This document shows, one piece after another, positions 22,042-34,305 of a stretch of DNA of 64,000 bases (the stretch's first letter is position 1; each line of letters opens with the position of its first letter). Source of the stretch: Calonectria ilicicola (Eukaryota > Ascomycota > Sordariomycetes > Hypocreales > Nectriaceae); assembly GCA_020809705.1 (NCBI GenBank), contig CP085833.1, positions 5,146,001 to 5,210,000 on the forward strand, given 5' to 3'. The notes beneath the pieces were generated by a model. The model saw only the letters and a list, made by a program, of their open reading frames with translations, searched no databases and was not told the DNA's origin. A program made the translations under genes and the position numbers.

Positions 22042-24483
22042 TTATAATTGTAGGTAGTTGAAGTGCTGGTTGTCATCGCAGACGTAGTCGAGTTGCAATC
22101 GTGACCCCCAATCATCCGAGTCATCAACTGGGAACTTGCGTTCCGCTTCCCTAGAAATGTAACCTAAATCGCCCAATGCCATTGTTGGGTCTATTGGTTG
22201 CGAAAGCTGCAACAACCCCAGAAGCCCCTCAGAGGTTTCTCCATCCATAACTCCATAGTCGAAAGCAGGTTTATCTTCCCGGTTCTTGGCTATCAATAAT
22301 GACTGAGAGCCTGCCTGATTGACCGATCGCGTTGTGAAGACATTATGTGGAAAGTACAGAGAAAATCGTTTAGCGAGGTCCATCTGTTCGCTAGAAAGCT
22401 GAGCATCCTGACTCAGCAATGCTCTCAAGTCTATCGATAGATGTGGATTAATACAAGCATTACATAGCTGTCAACAATCCTTACTCACCTAGGAAGACCG
22501 ACCCGAGCTTCCAGACCGAACCGAACGAAGCTAGTATCAAATTTACCATATCGTTATTTTGATATGTCTCATCAGAATGTGGCGGCATCTGTTTAGAGGG
22601 GTATGCTCGTACTGATATCACGGTGGATGTGAGGAATGGGTGGCTGAAGGGGATGTGCTCGGGATGCCAGTGATATATGATACGGGATAATTCCCGCGAG
22701 AGGGCTGACAGATCCGACATCCCTGAATGTGGCGCTTGCTCAAAAGATAATACACAACCACGAGCGCAAGTTAGCATGAGATGCATTCCAATGATCCAGT
22801 TGTGTTTTGGTCGATTTTGCAAGTGGCGAGAGGCGTGTGCTTCGAGGCCAAAACGCTGTGACAACACGAGAGACAAGCAAGTAACAGAGTCAACGAGCTC
22901 ATTCCGGTCATTCTGGGAAGCGTATCTAGCCGAAGCCGTTTCAAAGCATATAATCAAGAGGTAGTTTGCTATCAAAAACCATGCTCTCTCGTCCTGATTT
23001 GGAGACTCTAGAAGAGTCTTCCAGGCCTCGGACAGCCTCGGGTCTATAACTGGAGATTTAACGGGCTTGTCTGCAAACCAGACCTCGTCACTAACCGGAA
23101 GACGGACCAACACTTCTCGACGGCTGATGGTGTTGGGCCGCCTTGACAGGATGGATCCAAAGGTATCGATCTCCCAGGCTAACCAGAAAGCCCGTCGACA
23201 CTCCTCTCTGACTGACCAGCCTGCCGGATCTTGCCAATTCTCTTCCTCTTCGTCCATGGTGCATATGTCCAACTCGTAAACCAGTCTAGTGCATACACCG
23301 GCCAGGATCCAGGCACGATGGGAGGGACCAGAACCATAAAGGTAACATACAAGCATGAGACAGCCTTGGAGATATTCGAGGGTGGCCTTTTCTTTGGATG
23401 TGCGAAGCTTCCCGTAATATTTCGTCGCGTCGTCTGCGAACTGGGCCCCACGGTCTGGCGCTGCAATGTCTTTGAAGTAAGCATTTGATGAATAGCGCGC
23501 TGATAAGCTAAACATGCCGCATAGTATTAATGCTTCTGAGTCAGAAACCTGCGAGACGGTTTCCCGACTAAATACTCCATTTGGCATGTAGCGCTCCAAG
23601 AACCGTGGCCGATGGAGCAGAGGAAACCAGGCCTGGACTATATCGAAGAAGAGGTGGACAAGCTCAGTGAGAACCTGCTCAGGGATATTGAACAAGCAGG
23701 TTTTACTGCCCAGAGACTGAATAGAAGAGCGGGTTGAGATCAAACTATCTGCCTCATTGGGTAGATTGGTAGGGCTTTTGGTCATCCGTGTGCTACAGGT
23801 GTCTGTTGGTTGTCGCTCGGCGATGCGATCATCTGGAGTCGCTCCGCCAGATGATGGTGTGTCAAAAGGCGTATCGCTGGAGGAGCTGTTTGTTTGTTTG
23901 CTTTCTAGATGTTGGGGTGATAAGGCATTGCGAAGCTGTTCATCGCTAAGCCCCGACTCCAGTAGATGGAAAAGCCGTTCTGGGGATGGAGTTAACACCA
24001 AAGCCTATCATTCAAAGTCCAAGATCAAGTGTATATTTACCAAGTCTCCGTGGATCAATCTTTTCCTTCTTATCAATACTTCGCGGCCGTCGTATTTCCG
24101 GGGTTTTCCTCTTGGTAGGGAACGTGCAAGAACCCCCTGTCCTCTGGCAGAGCCCACATATCGGTTGGCGCATGTCACATTTTGTCTTCTTACTATTCGG
24201 TTATTAGAAATCCGAAATACCTAGGTTCGCTCCCCCAATGCAACTGATGCCTTTACAATTAAAGAGCCAAAGACAGAAAGTGGAGGAGAGCTTAAGGCAT
24301 TTGAGGGAGAGAAGCATCCAGACATGGTGCAGAAGGGGGGGCGACTTACCGTCTACATTCTACACAGGCACGGTGGCCTTGCCAGGTCCGAAAGGGCTGA
24401 TGGGGTTCATTCTGTGAGATATTGTGCTGCTGTAGACGCGCCCCATTAACATCAATGGCAACGTCCTCTGGTTCTGTTGTCAT
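22042..24483 (-). CDS. Zn2Cys6 transcription factor 2 (fungal_trans)
   Basis: Model complement of exons 24483..24350, 24192..24041, 23979..22489 and 22430..22042, 721 aa. The zinc cluster is split by the first intron: Cys 40, 43, 50, 57, 60, 67 (ACVECRR | KKTKCDMRQPICGLCQRTGG). A short basic linker follows (KRKTPEIRRPRSIDKKEK). The central regulatory domain has FFDIVQAWFPLLHRPRF, ALILCGMFSLSARYS, GCLMLVCYLYGSGP and REECRRAFWLAWEIDTF. Introns are 157, 61 and 58 bp with consensus ends, and all junctions keep frame. It is divergent from regulator 3 over a 1.3-kb shared region. Confidence 0.92.
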
Positions 24484-25786
24484 GGTCCGGCGTCGCGAGG
24501 AAGATGAGATTTCAGGGACGGTGCTGAGGTCAGGACCAGCCTTGTCCTCGCGTAACGTATTGGTTCAGATGAGGGATTGGCAGAGTAATTGCAGCGAAAC
24601 CAGTGACGCATTCAGACCGAAAAAGAATCAGTTTGAATGGAGAAGTGTTCCCCAGATTCTCCTTTCCGAGGTGGGGGCAGGATGACGCAGGAGACAGTCA
24701 GTCCACAGCCTACCTAGATTAAAAGCTAGCGAGATATAGTTCCCTAAGACAGCTAGTCCGACGCAGAGAGAGCTTAATAAGCGGAAGAAGACTGTCCGTG
24801 GCGACCCTAGTCCCTCGGGTCGTGCTCTGGTTGCCTTGGCAGTGCGCCCGTGTCGTAATTTTTAGTTTATCACATGGGCCAGGCGCATAGGAATCAGCAA
24901 GAGAAGTCTCTTGGATCATCTTTCTGACTAATGTGTAATTGTCTTATAATTACACGATCGACCCTCTTCCCCAGAAAATCACCTTGTCTGGCGGCATGGC
25001 ATATCGTGAAACCCCGCATAGATTTTAACGGCAAGCCGAGCATCCACTCGACCACACTAGACCACGGCGTTTGGCCATTGCCGTGCCCACTTTTCTCGGG
25101 CACAAGCCTCCAACCACATGTACTGATCTCAGCGTACGATGGACTTGCCCCCCTCGTTCCAGGACAAGAGGTTTCTGTCAGCTGGGGACATGCCCAAAGC
25201 TAAATGAAATCGCTTTTTTGCGGGGTTGAGCCTTCTCCGCGATCGCGGGGTTGCCGAGATGAGCCTGGTCCAATGGCGGAGGTCAATCAGGCTCCTCACC
25301 GTCGTCTACGATGCTAACAACTCCACTCAATCCGACTTGTTGACAATGTTGAATTTGAATACTTCATCCATCATGCTTCTACTTCCCACCTAGTCTGTAA
25401 ATATTCATCCTTTCACTAATAAATGCCATATTCTACGTCGCTAGCATTGATATTGCATGTCAGTATGAGTTGAGATTCTCCCCAGGTTCTTTGAACAGCT
25501 CTCAGGTCAGGCTTTACAGCCGAGTCACCGCCCTTCTTCAACCCCAAGTCATCGCGTGTTTGGAAAAATATCCAACTAACACATCAAAAGATTAAAGACT
25601 AGGCTGATTGAACCTTAAAACGGTGATTAACCGTGTGAGTAGGCCTTGTACCGCACCCAATCAGCAGGCTCAACAGTTTGGTCAGATATTCCCTAGTATT
25701 TGTCCACGTTTGTGCTGAATGTTCAACAAGCTCACCAATGCGTAGCTTCTAAATTGGTATAAGAGACTTGCCTAAGAGCCATTCAC
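24484..25786. promoter_or_regulatory. Shared upstream region of regulators 2 and 3
   Basis: 1.3 kb between two divergent Zn2Cys6 genes. No internal gene recognised; a CGG-N5-CCG pair (CGGGGTTGCCG) occurs near 25246. Confidence 0.4.
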
Positions 25787-28469
25787 ATGATGTGGTCTGA
25801 TATCGGGGAACCCCCGCGCAAAAGACTTCTTGCAAGTCAAGGCCCTCGTGCCTCCCAGGCTTGCAAAACTTGCGCAGTATCCAAGGTCCGATGTGATGAT
25901 CGGAAGACGTGTCGACGCTGTCAAAAAAAGGGCATCATTTGTACAAGACCATTCTATTTGTCGAGGGACGACCGCCAGGGCTCATCACAACCTCAGAGAG
26001 CAGACTGTTACACAAGAATGAGTATGCTGACTAGTGATAATCCATGTTCGCCTGAGGCCAGCCCCCAGGAACACACCACTTCAGTGACATTAAACTACGA
26101 ATTGACAAACTCTATGACATTGGAGGCAGACGTAAGTTTACATTTCCCCCATGAGAATAGTGATAATCTTTCCGCGACTCTCTCTGCTTCGCCGTTGGCA
26201 GCCTGGCTAAGGGCGTCGTAGGTGGACAGAGACCCCTCTTACCTTGACTTGGCAACCGCAGAACTTTCTGCACTAGGCAATCCAAGCTATCTGAATGGAA
26301 TCTTTGATTTCTCTTTCCCCTGTCCCAAAGATTGGTCGGAACTTGACCCCGCGCTTAATAAACAATTCGTCAGCGAGACGCCTCCTCTTGATTTTGCCTT
26401 CGACCGCGCTGGGCTTAGCGCACATTCCGCCATTATGGTAGCAGTTCCCTCACCAGAGAGCACTGTTTGGACTACTTCCAGCGTTTCCAAAGAAGCTGTT
26501 GATGCCTATGAAAGCGGGATGGGCAGTTGGCGGCCTATGTTAAAAGACTACTCAGCGCCAGATCGGGCTAGTCTTTCTATTTCGTCCGGGGATCAACACT
26601 CTATGCGGAATTCCGTGAGCCATTTCGATCCCACGGTGATCCCTGAGTCCTTGTCTGACTGCCAAAGGGACGAGATTGTCGTGGCAGTCGCAGACCATTT
26701 TTCGACAATCCAGCCTCCGCAAGCTATCACGCTGTTTCCCTCAACTGAAATTCTAGACGAATTGCTTAAAGCTTTCCTCACGGCACAGAGAGACCACCCG
26801 AGTGGTATTATACACATTCCGACGTTCAGACCGTCAAAATGTGACACCAGTCTCATCATGGCCTGCATTGCAGCGGGCGCTGCCTCTTCGCCCAATTTGA
26901 GTGCACACAAATTTGGCCTTGCATTGGTAGAAATGCTACGCTACCGTCTTCCCGTTCTCGTAGGCTAAGCCTTGCAAAAGTCCGATTATGCACTCAAGAC
27001 TAATTTCTTTCCATAAGGCTGAACGTGAGAACTGTTTAACTCGCACGATCCCATACATCCAGGCATGCGTTATCCTGTCCGAGGTCGCCCTTTGGAGTGG
27101 CGACAAGAGAAAATCAGAAATCTCAGATATCATGTCCGAGTTTCCTGTCACGGTACCCATGACAACAGTCTTATTTTCTTTTCTTGAAACTGACGGATAC
27201 TAATGACAGATGATGCGGCATAGTCGCCGCTTCACCGAGGGGATGTATCCAGATATTTCCCCGTCTATGCGCGAAACCCCTGAGCAGTTGGGCGACACTT
27301 GGAAGCACTGGATCGAGGAAGAGTCAATAAAAAGGTATTGGTACTTGCTTTCACCTTCTTTATCGACTTGACTTACAGGTCATCACAGAACCGTCTATCG
27401 CCATTTAGCACATTGTATCCAGCGTGCTATCGTCCGAGACACCCCCCCACAGATGTCTTGCCTGGAAATCTCGGCACCTCTTCCTCATCACGCTGAACTC
27501 TGGTTTGCGAGCTCGGCGGATTCATGGAGGCAGAATTATCTATTGCTTGAAACACCTCACGATACTAGCAAATCGACACTCACAAAGTGTCTTGCAAACG
27601 CTACGGCGATGCAGGCGCTCCCGCCCATACAGGATAGTAACTTTGCAAGAACGATGATTACATACTCCATGTTATCGATGCTATCCGAAGATCGTCGCCG
27701 AAATATAATATTCGCGGCTTATTCCGAGCACAACTGGCCGTGTCAAATCGTTTACGGGGGATCAATGGCTCAACATGCCGCTTCGCTTCTCCATGAGGTG
27801 CGAGGTGTAGCCCGCAGCGATAACCCTAATCCTAAGATGGCTGTTACGGAATTCATGTGTGAATTCCATGACTTTTATTTGACGGCGCCCACCTACCTAG
27901 TCGAAGCGCTGCTGGGAAATGAAAAACATGTGAATGCTCGCGAAGCCCTCTGCCAGCTCGAGGACTGGAGACAAACACAACGAGCAAGGACTGCCGTTTG
28001 GCATGCTGGTCAGTTGTTTCGTATCAGTAGGATGATTTTATCGAAGGAACGAACAGACTTTCAAGTGTTCGCCTTATTTCATGCTATCCTCTGCCTCTGG
28101 GTCTTTGGACTTTTGGGAAGGCCCGCATTACCAAGCACAAATAAGGCCCACCGCCAGTTTGACGCAAATGATATGAAGAATATAAGATTAGACGGTCTCG
28201 AGTCTCTTCAGACTCAACAGTGGATCAGTCGTAATGAGGGTTGTCCGCACATTGCAAACACCAGCGGGATGATTGGAGTGATTGGCCAAGCTACCGACCT
28301 AGTACCGATTCATGGCGACTCTAGTTCGAAATATTCTTTCATGTCAGCACTAATTGAGATGCTGAAAATGGATTTTTCCCCACGAGTAACCGGCAAGCGA
28401 TACCCAATTCTGAGCCATGCTTGTCATGTATTGGAGGCTTTGGGGACGGGTTTCAACTCAGCCACTTAA
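25787..28469 (+). CDS. Zn2Cys6 transcription factor 3
   Basis: Model join(25787..26131, 26222..26959, 27018..27152, 27210..27334, 27389..28469), 807 aa. The zinc cluster is near the N-terminus: Cys 26, 29, 36, 42, 45, 52 (ACKTCAVSKVRCDDRKTCRRC...). The middle region carries FGLALVEMLRYRLPVL joined to ENCLTRTIPYIQACVILSE and ALWSGDKRKSEIS, the arrangement of a fungal regulator group whose middle domain has a conserved LWSGxKRKxEI block; then RTVYRHLAHCIQ, EISAPLPHHAELW. All four introns (90, 58, 57, 54 bp) are GT-AG, and three contain CTAA/TACTAAT-like branch sites. Intron 4 uses the second of two nearby AGs (27388), which restores KRTVYRHL. Confidence 0.9.
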
Positions 28470-29287
28470 ATAGCTTAGCAAAGAGACTAGAAATCCATAC
28501 CATAGCCATAGTCTAGTGAATGGGAGTCAATCGTGTCTCAATAACGAGACTGACATATTAATCGTTGGTTACCACTATGAGCTCAAGCTACCCTATAGCT
28601 GGTTAAGAAAAAAGCATTTTCTTCGAAGCATTTTTAGCCAGCATGAATGATCAACAATTTTTCTCCCAATATACCATCAAACTAAGACAGTTACCTGTCT
28701 TGAAATTACTTGATAGGTTATTAGTTTAACAATCTAACCATAACTAAATTAAGCCAATTAGTGCAGTCTTCATCCCCCTATGTCAACTCGAGTCCTTTAA
28801 CACTCAAGATAGTTCGTAACATAGTGGATACCGGTTGATCACGGCATTTCCGTCTGTATTGCTTGGAAATCTGCCGGGAAAATGCGAGCGGGGAAATTAA
28901 GAAGCGGTGGATCAACTAGAGGCCGCCCCTTGACTGTCCGATGCGGGGCAACCGATGGCGAGAGATCGAGAATCTGGGGCAAGTCCGGTAAGTAAAAGCT
29001 TGTTCTCAAACGGTAAGATCCGGTGTAGGTGTAGCACATGAAGCGTGATCTGTCATTCTCTTTACACAGTCTCCTCCATGGTTGCGTTTGCCGGTCCCTC
29101 TCCTCGCTTCTGATACGAAGGAACAGCTGGTTGGATAGATGTCTGAAAAAATTCAATTAGAGTGTTACATGTTCCTTTTTAGTTTGTCTATAAATGCTAC
29201 CTACCCCTAAGGCTCCCTTCTCACATAATTTGGTGGCAATATGAATCAACTCCATCAAATCAATCCATTATTACTCCACTTTCTATA
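28470..29287. other. Intergenic / MFS promoter
   Basis: About 820 bp. A 105-codon minus-strand frame at 28839-29156 has no recognisable signature and is probably chance. A CGG-N5-CCG pair lies near 28942. Confidence 0.4.
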
Positions 29288-31162
29288 ATGACCGCTCCCT
29301 TGGACACTAATTGTGACTCTGCCCCGGCAATGGGAGTTATCGGGGTTCCGATTCACCTAAAAACCACCATATGCGTCGTGGTTAGTTAGATTCTCGTCTC
29401 GTTCGCCCACGCTCCGTACTAATTCTACATTCAGGCAGTAAACTTTCTTTACATGGCGCTGCTCATTTCAGTTGTAGGGTCAGGTTTCCTAGCGCAGCCT
29501 ATGGCTCAACTCCTCGGAGGAACAAGCCAGACAGTCTGGTTTTCTTCCATCATCACCATCATAACCGTTGCCCTGAACCCCCCGGTCAGCCAAGCTGCCG
29601 ATTACTGGGGCAGGAAATGGTTCATAGTTGTATCATCTGGCGCCGGATTTGCTGGCTCCCTTGTGGTCTCAAGAGCCGAGAACTTTGGCACTCTCATTGT
29701 CGGATTCGTTATCCTTGCTTTGAGTTTTGGAGCTCAATCCATACTTATAACCGTAGTGTCTGAAATCCTGCCACGGCAATACAGGCCCTTGGCTCAGGCA
29801 TCCATCAATGTGTCATCAAGCCTTGGAGGCGCAATTGGTTTGCTGATGGGAGGTGGACTCCTCCGCCATGAAGAACTCGCAAACTACCGCATATACTGGT
29901 ATGTTGAAGCCGGCATATTCGCGCTTGCCATGCTAGGTTGCCTTGTGGGTTATACCCCCCCACCGCGAGACCTACAGATCTCACTTAAAACATCTGAAAA
30001 GCTGAGGCGTCTCGATTGGACCGGGTACCTTCTGTTCGCCCCCGGTTTGGCTCTCTTCTCAATAGCCTTGGCGTGGTCCAAGAATCCTTATTCGTGGACT
30101 GATGCTCACATCCTCGCTCCTTTCATGGTGGGAATTGTCATGATTTCGATATTCGTTGTCTACGAGTGGCGTTTTAGGAAGGACGGCATACTCCACCATG
30201 ACCTTTGGCATCATCGAAACTTCGCTGTCTCCCTCATTATCATCTTTGTTGAAGGGCTTGCCTTTTTTTCAGCAAACTCTTATTTTGTTCTCGAGCTAAA
30301 TATAGTTTATGGGACCGACCTCTTCACCGCAGGAGTGAACTTTGCCATCGAATTCTTGGCAGGCATTGCTTTCACCCCCTTATTTGGGTTATGGTCCTCC
30401 AAGCACAAAACGATGAGGCCACAATTAGTCATGGGTTCAGTTTTCCTTCTTCTCTTCTTCGTCTTAATGGCTACCGCTAAAAGTGACACCCACCGAGCGG
30501 CTCTTTGGGTATACCCGGTCGTCTCCAGCGCTGGCCTCGCATCTGTCATACCCATATCAATGGTCTCTGCCCAGTTGGCAACAGTACCGGAATTAATCAC
30601 CATCGCCTCGGCATTGATGGTGTCAACTAGGAGCTTTGGTGGCGCTGTTGGATTGGCCATTAACAATTCTATATTCAATAGCGCCTTAGACAAACAGATT
30701 CCCGCCAAAGTTGGCGCTGCCACACTTCCGCTTGGGCTACCTCAAACATCTCTACCTTTGTTAGTCGACGCTTTGATATCAGGCAGTCAAGAGACCCTCG
30801 CCGCTGTGCCGGGGATTACACCTGAGATTGCACAAACTGCTACCTCTGCGTTGAAAGAAGCATACGTGATAGCCTTTCGACACACCTGGATTGCCTCTGC
30901 GGCCTTCTGCGGCCTTCTGGTTGCCAGTAAGTCTACCAAGTCTCCAATGTCATGGATGGTTTCTTTCTAAAACTTATTAGCTTCTTTCTTCATCCAGGAG
31001 CAGAAGAGCAAGTTTAGCAATCATGTCGATGCTCCAGTTGAAGTAGAATTAACTTACACGGAGGCTGACCAGGGATTGGCTCGGGTCGTTACCTATGAGA
31101 ACATCAAGCGCGAAGATACTGAAAAGGTAGCTGCCGAGCATACAGATGGCTCTGCTTCTTAG
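29288..31162 (+). CDS. MFS transporter, DHA2/TRI12-like (14-TM efflux pump)
   Basis: Model join(29288..29384, 29439..30926, 30981..31162), 588 aa. The first helix spans the first intron (CVVV|INFLYMALLISVVG). The signature loop after helix 2 is DYWGRKWFIVVSSGAG. VSEILPRQYRPLAQASINV and GGAIGLLMGGGLL match the TRI12/siderophore-type subfamily, known for export of toxins, siderophores and other metabolites across the plasma membrane. The acidic cytosolic tail (TYTEADQGLARVVTYENIK) comes from the last exon. Intron 2 is 30927-30980 (GTAAGT...ATTAG); using the AG at 30980 joins GLLVA to TSFFIQEQK in frame. Likely the exporter (or importer) of the cluster's compound; substrate unknown. Confidence 0.9.
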
Positions 31163-31953
31163 GTGGTACATGGCGCAAAGTCGCGTATATATGGACCAAT
31201 AATCGATTGCTCCGAGAGATGATGTGACATTGGTAGTGAATTAGCATGATTGTGAGCACGCATAGGCGACTGATCTTTGTCTACCCTATAGTTAGTCAGA
31301 GTGCAAGGGGGGAAGTAGCTCTTAAAGGCACATTAAGCTAGTATTGCCAATTAATAATGGTTCTCGTGGTAATATTTTAAGAAATATAATTATTTCTATT
31401 ATATTGAATTGATTTTTAAAATTAAAACTCTCTATTCAAAGTACTTAGTTCACTTATTTGTAAGATGGCATGGTCAATCAATCATGCCTCTTTTACACCA
31501 TGTCGGCTCTCGCCTCCCCTAGCTAGGAAGTGCTTGGGTAATAATCCATGCTTATAGTGGGATAGATTCCATTTTCAGAAGGCGTGGAATTGGAGAGAAA
31601 TAAAATCCAAATGCACTTTGCTACCTTGCACTGGGGTTGCAACTTTGTGAACACAAATCTATCGGTCTACTATGACCGCACTGCCCGAACTGCCCATGGC
31701 ATTTGATATGCTCAGCGCTAGGCCAGTGAACATCAGAAGGCTTGAACCATTTAGATTGCATACAAGAAAAACGGTAGCTTCTAGTCTGGTTCCTCAAAGG
31801 TACACTAGTGGACGTGGCGCAATGCTTCTGAACCAGGCACAAATGCCTAGGAAAGAGGGATAGACGCTGTTCAAAGTGAATAGAAAATTCCAGCCATTGT
31901 TTTCACTAGGTTTCATACAAGACTATTTACAAGCCATAGAACCTATAATTATC
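31163..31953. other. Convergent spacer
   Basis: 790 bp between the MFS and P450 3' ends. It includes an AT-rich patch around 31370-31440. No gene recognised. Confidence 0.45.
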
Positions 31954-33777
31954 TTAAATGGCTAATCGTTGACATTCTCGCTCAATCAATCTCCGATGCG
32001 CCTCGCTCCTGACTTCGATTTTCACTGGAAAGGGTGCACCATGATCACCCGAGTCAAGGGGTTTCAAAGTATCGATAGGAGAATCAGAAAGTGGTTTAAA
32101 GTCAAAGCAGTAAACAAGTCGGGCAAGGGCAATAAAGAGGTTGGTGATAGCAACGTTGTAACCAACACACACTCTTCGTCCTGCAGAATACATAATCAGA
32201 CAAGACTATGGTCCGGATCAGGGGAACGCTTCTCACTTACCTGCGCCGAACCCGAGATGCCCCTTGGGCGGTTTGTCAAGGTCTTCATTGATAAAACGCT
32301 CTGGCCAAAAACGTTCTGGCTGCTCATACTCGTCGGGCGTATTTGAAATGGACCAATGATTGTAGGTTACAATTGTCCCAGCGGGAATTTTGAAACCTTC
32401 AAATTCATCATCGCGAATGAGTGCATGTGGGATACCGGTTGAACCAATAATGGGCCTTTTCCAAGTCATGTTAGCCAAGATGTTCTACGAATCTAGATCC
32501 AACACTTACTTCCATCGCACGCTCTCCTTCACGGCACCTTTGATAATCGGCAAGCTTGGTGAATCTCGCGCGTTTGGAAGACGTTCAGCGTTAGCTCCGC
32601 ATACTAGATCGAGCTCTTCGCGAGCCCTATCAACCCAGTCAGGCCACAGCATCGCGGCTGCCACACACTGGTTTAGAGAAACGCGCGTGGTATCTGTGCC
32701 TGCTTCCATCAAAGCGCCGGCCATGAAGAGCAATTCCTCTTCTCCAAACTCACGATCCTGTCCGAGGTCTATGAATTCTGCCATGAAGCAAGGTTTTTGA
32801 GTTCCGAGCCGCCTTCGCTCGCGCAGCTCATCCAACTCTTTCTTATACACTCTAGTTGCGTCAGTTAGCAGACGGTCGCTTTTCCTTCATCATTATGCAC
32901 CTTACTTTTTAGTGCGCTGATAGAGGTCATCCCCATACCATCGCCACGGCTGGAGGGCTTTGAACCATGGAATCCTTGCTAGGAATGGGAAATGATCAAC
33001 AAAAGCGCGGCCTGGCAGTAGATACTCGACGAATTCATTGGATACTGAGAGGGATGCCTTCATATTCGGATCGTCAAGACCTGCCCTTCGTCCAAATACA
33101 ACACTCATGATGACCGAGCCGGAGAAAGCCCCATGTGCCTTCCACCAGCTTTCAGGGCTCTGAAGATAGTTCCATAACAAAGTTTTGGATTCTGTATCTT
33201 GAAATGGTTCAAACATGTTAAGCTGGTTGATGTTGAGAATTTTGTGCATGATTTTGCGTTCTCGTCGCCATAAATCCCCGTATGGCATGAGTAGCGTGCG
33301 CTTTGCGTTTGATATGAGGTCATACGCCATGGGAAGATTCATTCTTGAGGAGTAAATTGCTGCGCGCTTTTCAAGAAGCTCGTTTGCGACCCGTGTTGAA
33401 TTGAGAAACAGCCAATACGTTCCACCAATTCGCACAGTGAACCTGAACGATGATTAGCCTATTTCTTGCTTCCTGTTTGAAATTCTGCTACATAAAAGAA
33501 GGTTTGTGTAAAGCGCCCTGGAAGTCATTCCTCACATTTCGCCATATTTCTTCGCCAACTTTTCAAAATGCAGGCATGGGTCCTGCGATGGGATTTGATG
33601 AGCATTTCCGATAATAGGGAGGCCTGGGACTAAGTTTGGGAGAAGGTATTCATTCTTGGAGCGGATCTTTGAGGTGAGATTTAAAGCAAGCCAGACAAAT
33701 AAGACGAGGAGCGGACCAAGGTACGTCGTCCTCCCCAGGACCGCCTGGTCCTGAATCAAGTTTGCTATCGCACCCAT
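31954..33777 (-). CDS. Cytochrome P450 monooxygenase
   Basis: Model complement of exons 33777..33536, 33442..32906, 32851..32510, 32455..32241 and 32180..31954, 520 aa. There is an N-terminal membrane anchor (TYLGPLLVLFVWLALNL) and a Pro-rich hinge (PNLVPGLPIIGNAHQIP). The I helix is AGALMEAGTDTTR, the ExxR of the K helix is in KESVRWK, and the heme-binding loop is FGAGRRVCVG, assembled across the last intron. It is a microsomal class II P450 resembling fungal tailoring P450s of the O-methylsterigmatocystin-oxidoreductase type. Four introns (93, 54, 54, 60 bp) keep frame. The gene is divergent from the SDR across 530 bp holding three CGG-N4-CCG sites. Confidence 0.93.
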
Positions 33778-34060
33778 TATTTCAAGGCAGTCTGGTAATG
33801 ACGGTTCAAAAATTAGAACATAAGTGTATACGGAAAGATGCGAAATGGAGGATAAAGATGGACTCGATCTGAAATGCTCATGCGTAATTCTAGTGCGCCT
33901 AGGCTTGATGCTTTTATGATTGGTTGACTGTTACCTTTGCAGCTAGTCAAAAGATGCCTGTTTTTGACAGAGGCAAACTTACACTTGCTTCAATACCGTC
34001 ACACTGATGCACCTGTAGCAGCATAACCCCACACCCTTTTGGGAGGAGGCACAGGTTTCG

Positions 34061-34129
34061 TCGGTATCCCGTCCCTAAAAAGGGTGGGGTCAGTCTCGGG
34101 ATGCCGATGCGTCGAATACGGCATGCCGA
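34061..34129. promoter_or_regulatory. Triple CGG-N4-CCG operator between P450 and SDR
   Basis: Three inverted CGG pairs with 4-base spacing in 69 bp: TCGGTATCCCGT (34061-34072), TCGGGATGCCGA (34096-34107) and ACGGCATGCCGA (34118-34129). It sits midway in the bidirectional promoter. The last two are both followed by TG, and the third repeats the 13-mer CGGCATGCCGATG from the alpha/beta hydrolase promoter. Confidence 0.6.
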
Positions 34130-34305
34130 TGTACTTGGGGCTAACCGCCAACAGAGCAATTTTAATTGTTAAGAAGAAGGTTGATTGGAGATGAAGGGGC
34201 TTAACCCAACAGCGTTGCATTAAGTCTCATTTCGCTTGCCTGCCTGGATCACTCATACAGATCACTTAAACCCAACACCTACCGTTATCCAAGGGTTAGG
34301 ACAAA

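Noticed and set aside
28839..29156. Minus-strand 105-codon frame before the MFS gene
   Set aside because: No motif, no intron pattern; treated as spacer.
30307..30723. Minus-strand 138-codon frame
   Set aside because: Antisense to the MFS transporter; shadow frame.
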